Below are positions 1-7,699 of a stretch of DNA of 64,000 nucleotides, piece after piece (the first letter of the stretch is position 1; the number at the start of each line of letters is the position of its first letter). Source of the stretch: Pirellulaceae bacterium (GTDB taxonomy: Bacteria > Planctomycetota > Planctomycetia > Pirellulales > Pirellulaceae); assembly GCA_022448315.1 (NCBI GenBank), contig JAKVCA010000019.1:1-64000 (forward strand), written 5' to 3'. A program made the position numbers and the translations under genes. The notes below the pieces were generated by a model, which had not been told where the DNA came from, searched no databases, and worked only from the letters and a program-made list of their open reading frames with translations.

Positions 1-674
1 GCGGTCTCAAGTTCTCGTGTCAATTGAGAAATGTGATTCGAGATCGCTTCCGTCTGTTCACGCCACTTGTCCAACGGAGTCACAGAATCGCCGTCTTTAG
101 TTTGCAAAGAGGGTTCCCAGTCCCGTTCTGCCTCACCGATTTGCTCTCTCAAGCGTTGCATCAGCCGCTGGTAAGTCTCGTCGGGTCGACCGAGGTCCCA
201 GGTCCTTAGTGGAAACGACGAACTGGGCGAAGGCATTTCCGCAACGCTTCGGCCGGAGGCAAGGCGTTGCACCCAAGGCATGTTTTTTGAAGACCCTGAC
301 GTCCAGGAAAATTGCTGACCATCGGCGACGCAGGTCGCGGTCAACACTCGACATTCTTGACCATCCAAGACGATAGCATGACTGTCATCCTGCTCGGTCA
401 ACGCCTCAATCGCTTCCGCAACGCGAGCAAGTCGAAGGGAATCAGGGTCGACAAAGACCTCGAACGATGATTCAGAAATTGGCATTTCCCACGAATTCTC
501 TGCCGCGGGCGACCAAAATTCGAGTTGGTTCAATCGCATGGCATCATCCTTGCTGCTGGCCGATTGATCCTCTTCGGACCGAGGATCCCAGTCGGGTTTT
601 AAACTATTTACCCGACAGCTCAAAGACGAGTCATTATCGGCTTTGGCAGTGCTAGCTGCTTGGGCATACGACAT
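1..674 (-). CDS. Unknown protein, 3' part cut off by the window edge
   Basis: Translating the minus strand gives one frame open from a stop at 732-734 to the left edge of the window, so this is a partial gene lacking its C-terminus. The frame begins MSYAQAASTAKADNDSSL at 674. A second ATG at 539 (MRLNQLEFWSPAAENS) is preceded by AAGGA with a 7-nt spacer and may be the true start. The visible protein is hydrophilic, with no signal peptide or membrane segment. Its last visible stretch (from about RLMQRLREQIGEAERD onward) is rich in Glu, Gln, Arg and Leu and could form coiled coil. I do not recognise the family. The length and codon pattern make a real gene likely, and the function is unknown. 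Confidence 0.6.
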   Translation of the reverse strand, partial: MSYAQAASTAKADNDSSLSCRVNSLKPDWDPRSEEDQSASSKDDAMRLNQLEFWSPAAENSWEMPISESSFEVFVDPDSLRLARVAEAIEALTEQDDSHAIVLDGQECRVLTATCVADGQQFSWTSGSSKNMPWVQRLASGRSVAEMPSPSSSFPLRTWDLGRPDETYQRLMQRLREQIGEAERDWEPSLQTKDGDSVTPLDKWREQTEAISNHISQLTRELET

Positions 675-828
675 GTTCCGTCGTGAAAAACGATCGTCTC
701 GTATCAACCGTGCAGCCAGTCGATTCAGGAATCACGGGCGTGAGTTCGATCACAAGGCCCGAGGAAAAGACAATCGACCTCGTGAGTCGACTTAACCGGT
801 GGGAGAGCGGTTCCCTCTGAAGGATGCC

Positions 829-1467
829 TCAGTTGGAAAGAATCGCATCGCGGCCAAACTCCTCTTCGATCGCATAATCGTAAAAATAACGTGAGATGCG
901 ATAAGAGAGTTCATTCAAGAAGGTCTTCTCGAATTGAATCGCGTTGGTGTCCGTAACAGGCTGACCAGACTCGGGGAATGCAATGTTGATGGGACCGCGG
1001 TTAAAGCGAACCTCACCACTTTCAATATCGTAGACCCGAGTCGAATACATCGCTCGCCCCTTGTAGAGCGTGGCGCCTTCACGAAGCGAGTATGATGAAA
1101 CCTCAACCACCACGACCTTATTGGCTTTGAGCGTTTGGCCAATCTCCACATAGTTGGCATCATAGCCTTGAGAATCCATGATGTTTGCAATTTCATGGCT
1201 GGGGATCAACTCGACCTCTTTGATGTTCTGTTGAAGCCTTCCCTTGATCAATCGAGACAACAACTCCATCGAGTAGTCAGGACCGTCTGCCGTCATCCCG
1301 GAGGTAACCACGATTGCGACGCGTTGTTTTTTCAGCCCGTCATACTGTGCCTTGACACGTTGGCCCACAAGCACATTCAGAATCTGCGCACTCAATCCGA
1401 TGCACCCAAAAGCAGGGGCAATGGCCAGCATGATGGCCAAACAGGTCACAAGTCGTGTCCAGTTCAC
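829..1467 (-). CDS. Putative secreted lipoprotein
   Basis: A 212-residue protein with a hydrophobic N-terminal signal ending in a lipobox-like AFGC (about residues 19-22), which suggests lipid anchoring to a membrane. The body alternates beta and alpha segments (VAIVVTSG, VVVVEVSSYSLREG), like outer-membrane or periplasmic accessory lipoproteins of the CsgG/LpoB-like fold. That comparison is a general impression and not a family assignment. The start is GTG at 1467, supported by GGAGGG at 1476-1481 (minus sense) with an 8-nt spacer. The DUF2752 gene lies 54 bp upstream on the same strand. Function unknown. Confidence 0.7.
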   Translation of the reverse strand: MNWTRLVTCLAIMLAIAPAFGCIGLSAQILNVLVGQRVKAQYDGLKKQRVAIVVTSGMTADGPDYSMELLSRLIKGRLQQNIKEVELIPSHEIANIMDSQGYDANYVEIGQTLKANKVVVVEVSSYSLREGATLYKGRAMYSTRVYDIESGEVRFNRGPINIAFPESGQPVTDTNAIQFEKTFLNELSYRISRYFYDYAIEEEFGRDAILSN

Positions 1468-1521
1468 GCGACTATCCCTCCATGGATCAACGCGATGAGC
1501 GTAACGGCGGAAACCTTTCCA

Positions 1522-1995
1522 TCACCAGCTCAAAAGACGGAAAATCCAGTTTCCAAATGTCAAAACAAATAGACCAATTCCGACGAGCAGGATAAGCCGC
1601 TCATTCAGAGTCCCAAACAACCACTGCCCCCTCAAACCGGAAATCAGCATCCATGGTCCGGTAAAAAGAGCACATAGACCCAGTGCCGTACCCGCGACAT
1701 TCGCGTTGGCGGAGGCCCATAATCTTCCTTTCATCAGGTTCGCCCAGGACGTCGTCATTCCACAACTCGGACAAGGCTTGCCGGTCATCACCAGAAAGCT
1801 GCAGGCTGGGAGTTGGCTATTTTCCCCCTTCCCCAAAAGTGGCACCACCAATTGCCGGTGTGTTCCGTAACCATCGGGACTGGGAGTGAGCGATGCCGCA
1901 ATTCCCAAGAGGAAGACAAGAAGCCCTCCCATCGACATCAATACGAACCGGGCCGCCGGATGTATTTGTTCGATTGGGGAAACCTCTACCTTCAT
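1522..1995 (-). CDS. DUF2752 family membrane protein
   Basis: About 157 residues from the ATG at 1995 (a TTG at 2082 would lengthen it, but GAAGAG sits just before the ATG). The signature is GKPCPSCGMTTSWANLMKGR: the CP-x-CG-MT motif of DUF2752, a small family of bacterial inner-membrane proteins of unknown role. It is flanked by hydrophobic helices: one near the N-terminus (FVLMSMGGLLVFLLGIAA) and two or three after the motif. The cysteine pair could bind metal or be redox active, which is inference. It probably shares a transcript with the downstream lipoprotein gene. Confidence 0.8.
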   Translation of the reverse strand: MKVEVSPIEQIHPAARFVLMSMGGLLVFLLGIAASLTPSPDGYGTHRQLVVPLLGKGENSQLPACSFLVMTGKPCPSCGMTTSWANLMKGRLWASANANVAGTALGLCALFTGPWMLISGLRGQWLFGTLNERLILLVGIGLFVLTFGNWIFRLLSW

Positions 1996-2209
1996 CAACT
2001 CTTCGTGGGAACAAGCGTCATTCGGGGGAGGGTAGCGATTCAACAAAGTCTCCGCAAGATGAAGTTCACAAATGGACCGCAAGCCGCATGTATCCCGGCC
2101 TCAGCATGCAAGCATACTCGATTTTTGCGTTCGGTGTGATGACGCCTGCGATACGACAATGAAGGGTATTCCACTTGGCGTGCGAAGACCTGATCGCCTG
2201 AAGAGTCCA

Positions 2210-2233
2210 GCCAGCGACGCCTGCGTCGCTGGC
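2210..2233. repeat. Perfect 11-bp inverted repeat with 2-nt centre
   Basis: GCCAGCGACGC, then CT, then GCGTCGCTGGC: two perfect 11-bp arms. It ends 2 bp from the T-run of the adjacent terminator. It may be a small mobile palindromic element or a second hairpin backing up the terminator. Confidence 0.75.
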
Positions 2234-2235
2234 AT

Positions 2236-2265
2236 AAAAAAACCCAACCCTGAAAAGGGCTGGGT
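2236..2265 (-). terminator. Rho-independent terminator
   Basis: On the minus strand ACCCAGCCCT, loop TTTC, AGGGTTGGGT is followed directly by a run of seven T. Ten pairs include one central G-T wobble. It lies 31 bp past the stop of the 2297-2716 gene and ends that transcript. Confidence 0.85.
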
Positions 2266-2296
2266 CTCAAACTTTTTCGAACCGATCTGCGACCGA

Positions 2297-2716
2297 CTAG
2301 TTATCAAAAAAATCTTCTTCCTTGTCTTCGAACGCAAAAGCTTCCTCTTCGGATACGTAATCTTCGCCAGCTTCGTCTTGCAGTGCCTGATCGACCAATC
2401 CCTCCGCCAATTCCAGAGACGCTTCAGCCGATTCAACTTTCTGATAACCTAACCCTCGAATCACCTCCAGAATTTCGCTGCAAGTAGGGAACATCCTTCC
2501 ACTTTGACGCTTGTAGGTATCGAGCGCCTTCATGAATTCAATCTCTTCCAGATTGTAATCCCGCTCACAAGTGGTCGGATCGATTTGCCTCCGACGCTGG
2601 ACCTTGCGACGATCCACTGAAACTTCAACATCCTCTTTTCTGCGGTCGCCTCCCTTGCGAGCACCGGTTTCGTTGAGTTGCTGGATTTCTTCTTTGCTGG
2701 GATTCGTTTGAGGCAC
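2297..2716 (-). CDS. Small charged conserved protein, probable planctomycete family
   Basis: About 139 residues from a GTG start at 2716. This start is chosen over an ATG at 2812 because GGAGGG (2725-2730, minus sense) precedes it by 8 nt, and because the extra upstream peptide reads like non-coding sequence. The N-terminal half is very basic ([22 protein letters not shown]). A central segment, [20 protein letters not shown], resembles a conserved block I associate with planctomycete hypothetical proteins. The C-terminal 35 residues are strongly acidic and end EEDFFDN. No enzyme motif or membrane segment is visible. The basic head could contact nucleic acid, but this is a guess. A terminator follows the stop. 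Confidence 0.7.
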   Translation of the reverse strand: MPQTNPSKEEIQQLNETGARKGGDRRKEDVEVSVDRRKVQRRRQIDPTTCERDYNLEEIEFMKALDTYKRQSGRMFPTCSEILEVIRGLGYQKVESAEASLELAEGLVDQALQDEAGEDYVSEEEAFAFEDKEEDFFDN

Positions 2717-2724
2717 AGGGATGA

Positions 2725-2730
2725 CCCTCC
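2725..2730 (-). promoter_or_regulatory. Ribosome binding site deciding a GTG start
   Basis: GGAGGG on the minus strand, 8 nt before the GTG at 2716. It favours this start over the ATG at 2812. Confidence 0.7.
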
Positions 2731-2949
2731 AAAAAATCGAAGATGGGATACTTAACCGCTGACACAGGTAAGCATCGGACCGTGGACCTGTTAAAATTAA
2801 ACGGCCAGGCAAAAAAGAAGCTTTGGGTCAAATGTAACGATTATCCGCCTCAATCGATGTAGGTAGGCCGTACCGAGGGACGACTACCCGGACGCAGACC
2901 TCTGAAAGTGCGGGGTTGCTTATCTCTGATTGGATAAAGACGGCTTTGG

Positions 2950-3654
2950 TCAGGCGACATAATCCAGAAGTAGCGTTAGCCGTTCATCATCGAGCTGGGG
3001 CGATTCATCCGCCTGACTGCCCATCACCAACCCTTGTTGCAGCAGAACGTACGCAAGCCGGATGGGCCGAGCCATCGGTTCAACCATCGAAATCGACTCG
3101 CCACCAATTTGCATAATGGACTGATAATCAAGCTCCTGCCAAGCGAAACGATCAAAAAGCCCATCGACAGGTTGTTGCAAGGCTACCCCCGAAAGATCTT
3201 CACGATCGGTGAAAACATCACCGATCGAGGCTGCGGGACGGCTTATCACCTGCTCATCGGTTCCAAGAAGATTGAACACGCCTACAAAACCCACCAGGAG
3301 CATGACTGCGGTCAGTCCGACTCCACATGCCCAACTTTTCTTCAGAGCGAAGATACCCAATTCTGGATTGCGAATTTTGCTCTTTAAATCGTGCCGGGAT
3401 TCGTTGCCCTGTCTTTCCTCAGATAACTGCGTCTCCTCAGACAGTTGTCCAAGGACGAGCGACGGAAACGCCTGCCCGGCGGAACTGCCAAAAGGTGAAC
3501 TCGCGGATACACGAGCAAGTTTCCGCCAGCCCTCCCAGTTGGCCCGACAGGTCTGACAATGCGTCGCATGTTCAACAAGATGCGGATCGTCAGCGATGTC
3601 CTCACGCCGATCCAGCAACGAATGGATTCTCGTTTCAAAAGTCTTACAGTCCAT
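2950..3654 (-). CDS. Anti-sigma factor, zinc-finger type
   Basis: About 234 residues from the ATG at 3654 (GAGGGG 7 nt upstream). The start lies inside the end of the sigma factor gene, so the two overlap by 11 bp and are probably translationally coupled. Residues 1-55 are helical and carry H-x3-C-x2-C (HATHCQTC), the zinc-binding anti-sigma signature that holds a cognate ECF sigma factor. A single transmembrane helix follows near residues 105-130 (VGLTAVMLLVGFVGVFNLL), then a domain of about 100 residues on the far side of the membrane. This gives the expected cytoplasmic-inhibitor, membrane-anchor, external-sensor layout. The signal that releases the sigma factor cannot be read from the sequence. 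Confidence 0.85.
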   Translation of the reverse strand: MDCKTFETRIHSLLDRREDIADDPHLVEHATHCQTCRANWEGWRKLARVSASSPFGSSAGQAFPSLVLGQLSEETQLSEERQGNESRHDLKSKIRNPELGIFALKKSWACGVGLTAVMLLVGFVGVFNLLGTDEQVISRPAASIGDVFTDREDLSGVALQQPVDGLFDRFAWQELDYQSIMQIGGESISMVEPMARPIRLAYVLLQQGLVMGSQADESPQLDDERLTLLLDYVA

Positions 3655-4210
3655 TGAGCGACCCCTCAAAAACACCTCTGGACTGCAAACGCTGCACCAG
3701 TGTCAATCTCACTCTCCTCACCCAAGTTTTCACTGTACCGATGGGCACTTCCATGAGCTCCGCGATCTGATGATATGCCATACCATGATCATGAAAGTAG
3801 CGGAAAGCCTCACATTGTGCCGATGGCAGATCGGTCAACGCACGTGAAATTTCTTCACGAATCAGGGTAAGTTCGGACTCGAAATAGCTCAGACACGAAT
3901 TCTCATCATCCAATTGCTGAGAGCGAGGCCGCTTCGCATTTTGAGCAAGACGAGTTCGGCACCGATTACCGGCAATGGCAAGTAACCAGGGTTCAAAGGC
4001 GCGCTGGTCGTCCCATTTATGGAGACTCCGGAACACTCTTACAAAAGTTTCCTGAGCTGCATCTTCGGCATCCTGGCGGTGCCCTAGCATTCGACAGCAA
4101 AGCCCAAAAATCATGGAGGAATATCGGTCGATCAGAAGACGCATGGCCGATTGGTCACCGCAACGGCACTTCGCGATCAAGGGTCGAATATCATCGGTCA
4201 CTGCTGACAC
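3644..4210 (-). CDS. ECF-type RNA polymerase sigma factor
   Basis: A 188-residue sigma-70 family protein with only regions 2 and 4, typical of ECF factors. Region 2 contains DAEDAAQETFVRVFRSLHKW, the core-binding and -10 recognition segment. Region 4 contains the helix-turn-helix MAYHQIAELMEVPIGTVKTW that recognises the -35 element. The start is GTG at 4210. The anti-sigma gene overlaps its 3' end, so the pair forms one regulatory unit, probably responding to an envelope or environmental signal. I could not identify an autoregulated ECF promoter in the 213 bp upstream. Confidence 0.93.
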   Translation of the reverse strand: MSAVTDDIRPLIAKCRCGDQSAMRLLIDRYSSMIFGLCCRMLGHRQDAEDAAQETFVRVFRSLHKWDDQRAFEPWLLAIAGNRCRTRLAQNAKRPRSQQLDDENSCLSYFESELTLIREEISRALTDLPSAQCEAFRYFHDHGMAYHQIAELMEVPIGTVKTWVRRVRLTLVQRLQSRGVFEGSLNGL

Positions 4211-4423
4211 AACCTCGAAAGACGTGTTTTACCTTCGTGAACTTTTCGATGGATCGTCCTCTTTGGCCACCAAAATGCCAGAGAAGAGTTCTCTGAAACC
4301 ATCACCCATCAAGTTCGCCGGATCCACGTCAACATTTGGATCGCTGACCTAAAACCTCACGAGTTTTATTCCGAGGATGAATGTTCCATTCAATGTGTGG
4401 AAGAGACCTTGCCTTCAGCGGTG

Positions 4424-5095
4424 TTAACGCCGGTTGAAGAACTTTCGAAGCATCTGTGATGCCGCATCCCGAGAATCTTCTGAGTTAGTACGCGCCCGAT
4501 CGGGAAGTTTGCCCGGTTCGTTGTTGGCTGCTTTGGTCTCTTCTTTCTCAATCCGATCTTTCTCTTCGCGAGCCTTTTTCGATTCTTCGGAAAGCTGTTC
4601 TAGCAACACACGCTCTGTCTCATCGAGCATAAACTGTCGTGTCTCGGATCCGGACGTCCTCGCCACCTCTTCCGAATCAACGTCCTGAGATAACCAATCC
4701 GTGATACTCTCGTCATCAAAATCCTCGCCGGCCGTTGCCGCAGTACGCGCCGCTGCTTCCCGAACCCCTTCGACCTTTGGCTTCTTTGAACCTGCCACTG
4801 CGTGGTCGATCTGAAATTCGAACTGCAGTCGACCGACTCGAAAGCGATCCCCGATCGTAACCTGCTGCTCACCCTCGAGCCGCTCGTCGTTGAGAAAGGT
4901 GCCATTCCGGCTACCGAGGTCCCGCAAAACCACCTTCCCATCGGCAACCAGCACGGAACAGTGTGCCCGACTCACCAAATCGCTTTGGGGTCTCAGGTGC
5001 GCCGTTTCCCCTCGGCCAATGACAAATTCCGGAACATTGATTGCAATCAGGCGGCCGTCGTTCTTACCGCCAACCACTTTCAGCGAGACCTGCAT
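4424..5095 (-). CDS. FHA domain protein
   Basis: A 223-residue protein. Residues 1-95 form a forkhead-associated domain: the GRG of EFVIGRGETAHLRP, SDLVSRAHCSV and LRDLGSRNGTFLNDE are the standard phosphothreonine-binding residues. The remaining 130 residues are acidic and then highly charged (EESKKAREEKDRIEKEE), predicted disordered or coiled coil, ending MLRKFFNRR. FHA proteins read Ser/Thr-kinase signals, which are common in planctomycetes; the partner kinase is not in this window. It is transcribed toward the sigma factor gene from 213 bp away but looks like a separate unit. Confidence 0.9.
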   Translation of the reverse strand: MQVSLKVVGGKNDGRLIAINVPEFVIGRGETAHLRPQSDLVSRAHCSVLVADGKVVLRDLGSRNGTFLNDERLEGEQQVTIGDRFRVGRLQFEFQIDHAVAGSKKPKVEGVREAAARTAATAGEDFDDESITDWLSQDVDSEEVARTSGSETRQFMLDETERVLLEQLSEESKKAREEKDRIEKEETKAANNEPGKLPDRARTNSEDSRDAASQMLRKFFNRR

Positions 5096-5464
5096 AAACG
5101 CTCATTCCTTTACAACACTCGTCTCGAAAACTCTCTTCGTTGAGAAACGCTTCCGATCCGTGAAAAGCAATTCAGCTTTGAGGTGGCAAAACCAAAAGTC
5201 GATTTATGATGAAACGACTCCTGCCTCCAGCAATGTCTTGGTTGGCACGCGAGCGAGGACCCATGATCAAACGCCTGATTTACCGCCAACTCCATTAAAG
5301 AATCGTAACAAATCTGATCGCCGGGGTCAAAACACTAACTACCTATTTCCTCAAAACCTACCATTCTAAAAATTTTGCGCCGTCAAAAAAAGAGGCCTAA
5401 AGGCCCTTTTGCGGCAATGGAGAGGGCGTCCTTGCAGCTTCAGCCTCGTCGATCCTTTGCAGTT
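5096..5464. other. Intergenic stretch
   Basis: Apart from the terminator at 5385-5410, and presumably the promoter of the FHA gene, nothing coding is seen here. Confidence 0.6.
5385..5410 (-). terminator. Probable rho-independent terminator of the gcv operon
   Basis: On the minus strand GGGCC, loop TTTA, GGCCT, then C and seven T. The stem is short (five pairs, one wobble) but could extend through AAA/TTT beyond one mismatch. It lies about 55 bp beyond the stop of the lipoyl-attachment gene. Confidence 0.65.
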
Positions 5465-6202
5465 TCACCTCTTCCCGGTCCAAGCCTCATGGCCAAATTT
5501 AAGGCGGCGAATCTCTGTCGCCTCTTCAAGCTCGGTCTGAACCAGTGGCTTCGAGTTCCATGCATTCTTAATCGACGCTTGAATCCCATTACAAAGTTCA
5601 AAGATCAACGTCTCAGTCTCAATCGCACTTCGGGATAAATCCTGAATTCCGCGCAAACTGGGGGCAAAAATGGATTTTTGTAGAAGAAGGCTACCATGTT
5701 GCAGCAGGGCACTGGCGTGCCGACGTTGTGCACTGCCCAAAACCTTGTGCCCCTGAATCAGAACATCGCCATCTGCCCGTCGCTCGAAACAAAGAAATGG
5801 GTCGTCCTGACGTGCCTGAGTCCCTTCCGCCAATTCTGCCTCAATGCCGAGTTTCGCCAAGGTCGCGATGACCCCACGATGCACCGCGAAATAATAATCA
5901 CGGTGCTGGTTTTTCAAGCGGTCCGTAATGGGAATGATGAGGCTGTAGGTCAATTCTTGATGGTGAACGATCGCTCCCCCGCCAGTGGCCCGGCGCACCA
6001 AAGGCAGGGTCAAACTGGGTGCGTGATCCTCCCGAGCGTTGAGCGACTGAAAATAACCGAGCGAGACGGTAGGACGGTCCCAAAAATAAAATCTCAAAGT
6101 AGGTGACGCCGACATTGAGGATCGCCTCAGCAGCATCTCGTCAATCGCCATATTGTCCGCGCCCTGGCGGGGGACATCTTCGATTAATCGCCCGGATTCC
6201 AT
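5465..6202 (-). CDS. Lipoyl attachment enzyme (LipM-type octanoyltransferase or lipoate ligase)
   Basis: A 245-residue biotin/lipoate A/B ligase family protein (PF03099). Landmarks are RRATGGGAIVHHQELTYSL near residues 70-90, the acyl-binding loop, and GHKVLGSAQRR near 152-162, the conserved lysine segment. A cysteine in PFLCFERRADGDVLIQGHK lies where Bacillus LipM has its catalytic cysteine, so octanoyl transfer from acyl carrier protein may fit better than ATP-dependent lipoate ligation. Its start overlaps the 3' end of gcvPB by 19 bp, so it is the last gene of the glycine cleavage operon and most likely modifies the GcvH lysine encoded upstream. Ligase versus transferase cannot be settled from sequence alone. 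Confidence 0.85.
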   Translation of the reverse strand: MESGRLIEDVPRQGADNMAIDEMLLRRSSMSASPTLRFYFWDRPTVSLGYFQSLNAREDHAPSLTLPLVRRATGGGAIVHHQELTYSLIIPITDRLKNQHRDYYFAVHRGVIATLAKLGIEAELAEGTQARQDDPFLCFERRADGDVLIQGHKVLGSAQRRHASALLQHGSLLLQKSIFAPSLRGIQDLSRSAIETETLIFELCNGIQASIKNAWNSKPLVQTELEEATEIRRLKFGHEAWTGKR

Positions 6203-7644
6203 GTCACCACCGGCTTTCTGGCTGCTGTCACTTCGTCAGGCCTGGAGATCAGTGTCGTTGTCGGCGCTGAATGGAGAGTCTCCGAACTTTCTTCAGTAAT
6301 TCGGAATAAAGCCTCGCAAAATGCATCTAACGTTTCTTTACTTTCGGTCTCGGTGGGCTCCATCATCATGGACTCAGGAACCACGAGAGGAAAATAGACC
6401 GTGGGTGCATGAAACCCATAATCCAGAAGACGCTTCGCCAGATCCATCGCCGTGATCCCTTTGTTCTTTTTCAGGGTCTCTGCTGACGCTACAAACTCAT
6501 GCATGCAACGGTTGCCGTGCGGTACGGGCAAGATGTGTCGGATTCGACTCAGCATGTAGTTAGCATTCAACACCGCGTGCTCGCTAACCTTTTTCAACCC
6601 GTCGGGTCCGTGAGAGAGGATGTAACAATACGCGCGAACGAGAACCCCGACGTTGCCGAAAAAGCTACGAACCCTCCCGATGGACAACGGTCGGTCGTCG
6701 TCGAGATAATATTCATTATCCCGTAGACCCACCACAGGTTTGGGAAGAAAGGGACCAAGATCCTCATTAACGCATATCGGACCCGCCCCGGGACCACCTC
6801 CTCCATGAGGTCCGCTGAAAGTCTTGTGCGGATTGAAGTGCATCATATCTGCACCGAAGTCTCCCGGCCGTGTCACGCCGAGGATGGCGTTCATGTTCGC
6901 GCCATCGAGATAGACAAGCCCGCCGACGTCATGCACAAGTTCTGCGATCTCTTTCACCTGGCCATCAAAAAGACCGAGAGTATTGGGATTCGTGATCATC
7001 AATACTGCGACGTCTTCATCCAGTTTGCTCCGCAAATCATCCATATCGACGCAGCCATCGGCGCCGCTTTTAAGCGTGACGGCGGTCAAACCAGCCATCG
7101 TCGCACTTGCCGGATTGGTTCCGTGCGCACTATCGGGTGTCAACACTTTCGTGCGGGCTTCACCCCGGTGCTGGAAATAGGCAACGGCCGTCATCAACGC
7201 CGTCAACTCACCATGTGCCCCCGCCGCGGGCTGGAGGGACACGCAGGGCAAGCCGGAAATTTCTCCCAACATTTCCTGCATGGCATAGAGAAGTTCGAGC
7301 ATTCCCTGCAATGACGATTCCGTTTGGTAGGGATGCACATGAGCCATACCGGGAAGGCCTGCGAGTCGCTCATTACGCTTCGGGTTGTACTTCATCGTAC
7401 ATGAGCCAAGCGGGTAAAAGTGAGTGTCAACCGACATGTTCAATGTCGACAGGTTGGTGTAATGCCGAACCACATCAGGCTCACTCAATTCAGGAAGCGC
7501 GAGTGGCTTTGTGGCAACGGCAGTCTCGGGCAAGAGGTCACGGATCTCTCGATCCTGCAACACTTCACAATCGGGCATCCGACAGGCTCTTCGTCCCGAC
7601 TTCGACAATTCGCTCAGTAGTTGGGTGGCTATTCGATTTCGCAT
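6184..7644 (-). CDS. gcvPB: Glycine dehydrogenase (decarboxylating) subunit 2
   Basis: A 486-residue beta subunit of the two-subunit P protein of the glycine cleavage system. It decarboxylates glycine and passes the aminomethyl group to lipoyl-GcvH. The pyridoxal-phosphate lysine is in HFNPHKTFSGPHGGGGPGAG. Other family landmarks are HFYPLGSCTMKYNPK near residue 80 and LQPAAGAHGE near 160. Length is normal for GcvPB. It lies 55 bp after gcvPA and overlaps the lipoyl-attachment gene at its 3' end. Confidence 0.97.
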   Translation of the reverse strand: MRNRIATQLLSELSKSGRRACRMPDCEVLQDREIRDLLPETAVATKPLALPELSEPDVVRHYTNLSTLNMSVDTHFYPLGSCTMKYNPKRNERLAGLPGMAHVHPYQTESSLQGMLELLYAMQEMLGEISGLPCVSLQPAAGAHGELTALMTAVAYFQHRGEARTKVLTPDSAHGTNPASATMAGLTAVTLKSGADGCVDMDDLRSKLDEDVAVLMITNPNTLGLFDGQVKEIAELVHDVGGLVYLDGANMNAILGVTRPGDFGADMMHFNPHKTFSGPHGGGGPGAGPICVNEDLGPFLPKPVVGLRDNEYYLDDDRPLSIGRVRSFFGNVGVLVRAYCYILSHGPDGLKKVSEHAVLNANYMLSRIRHILPVPHGNRCMHEFVASAETLKKNKGITAMDLAKRLLDYGFHAPTVYFPLVVPESMMMEPTETESKETLDAFCEALFRITEESSETLHSAPTTTLISRPDEVTAARKPVVTWNPGD

Positions 7645-7699
7645 TTGGGTTTAAACCTTCAGCTGACTCGGGTCGTTTTCAAAGATGAGCAAAACAGGA

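Noticed and set aside
1837-1853. Sigma-54 promoter-like TGGCAC...TTGC
   Set aside because: The spacing is one base too long and the site is inside the DUF2752 coding region, on the opposite strand.
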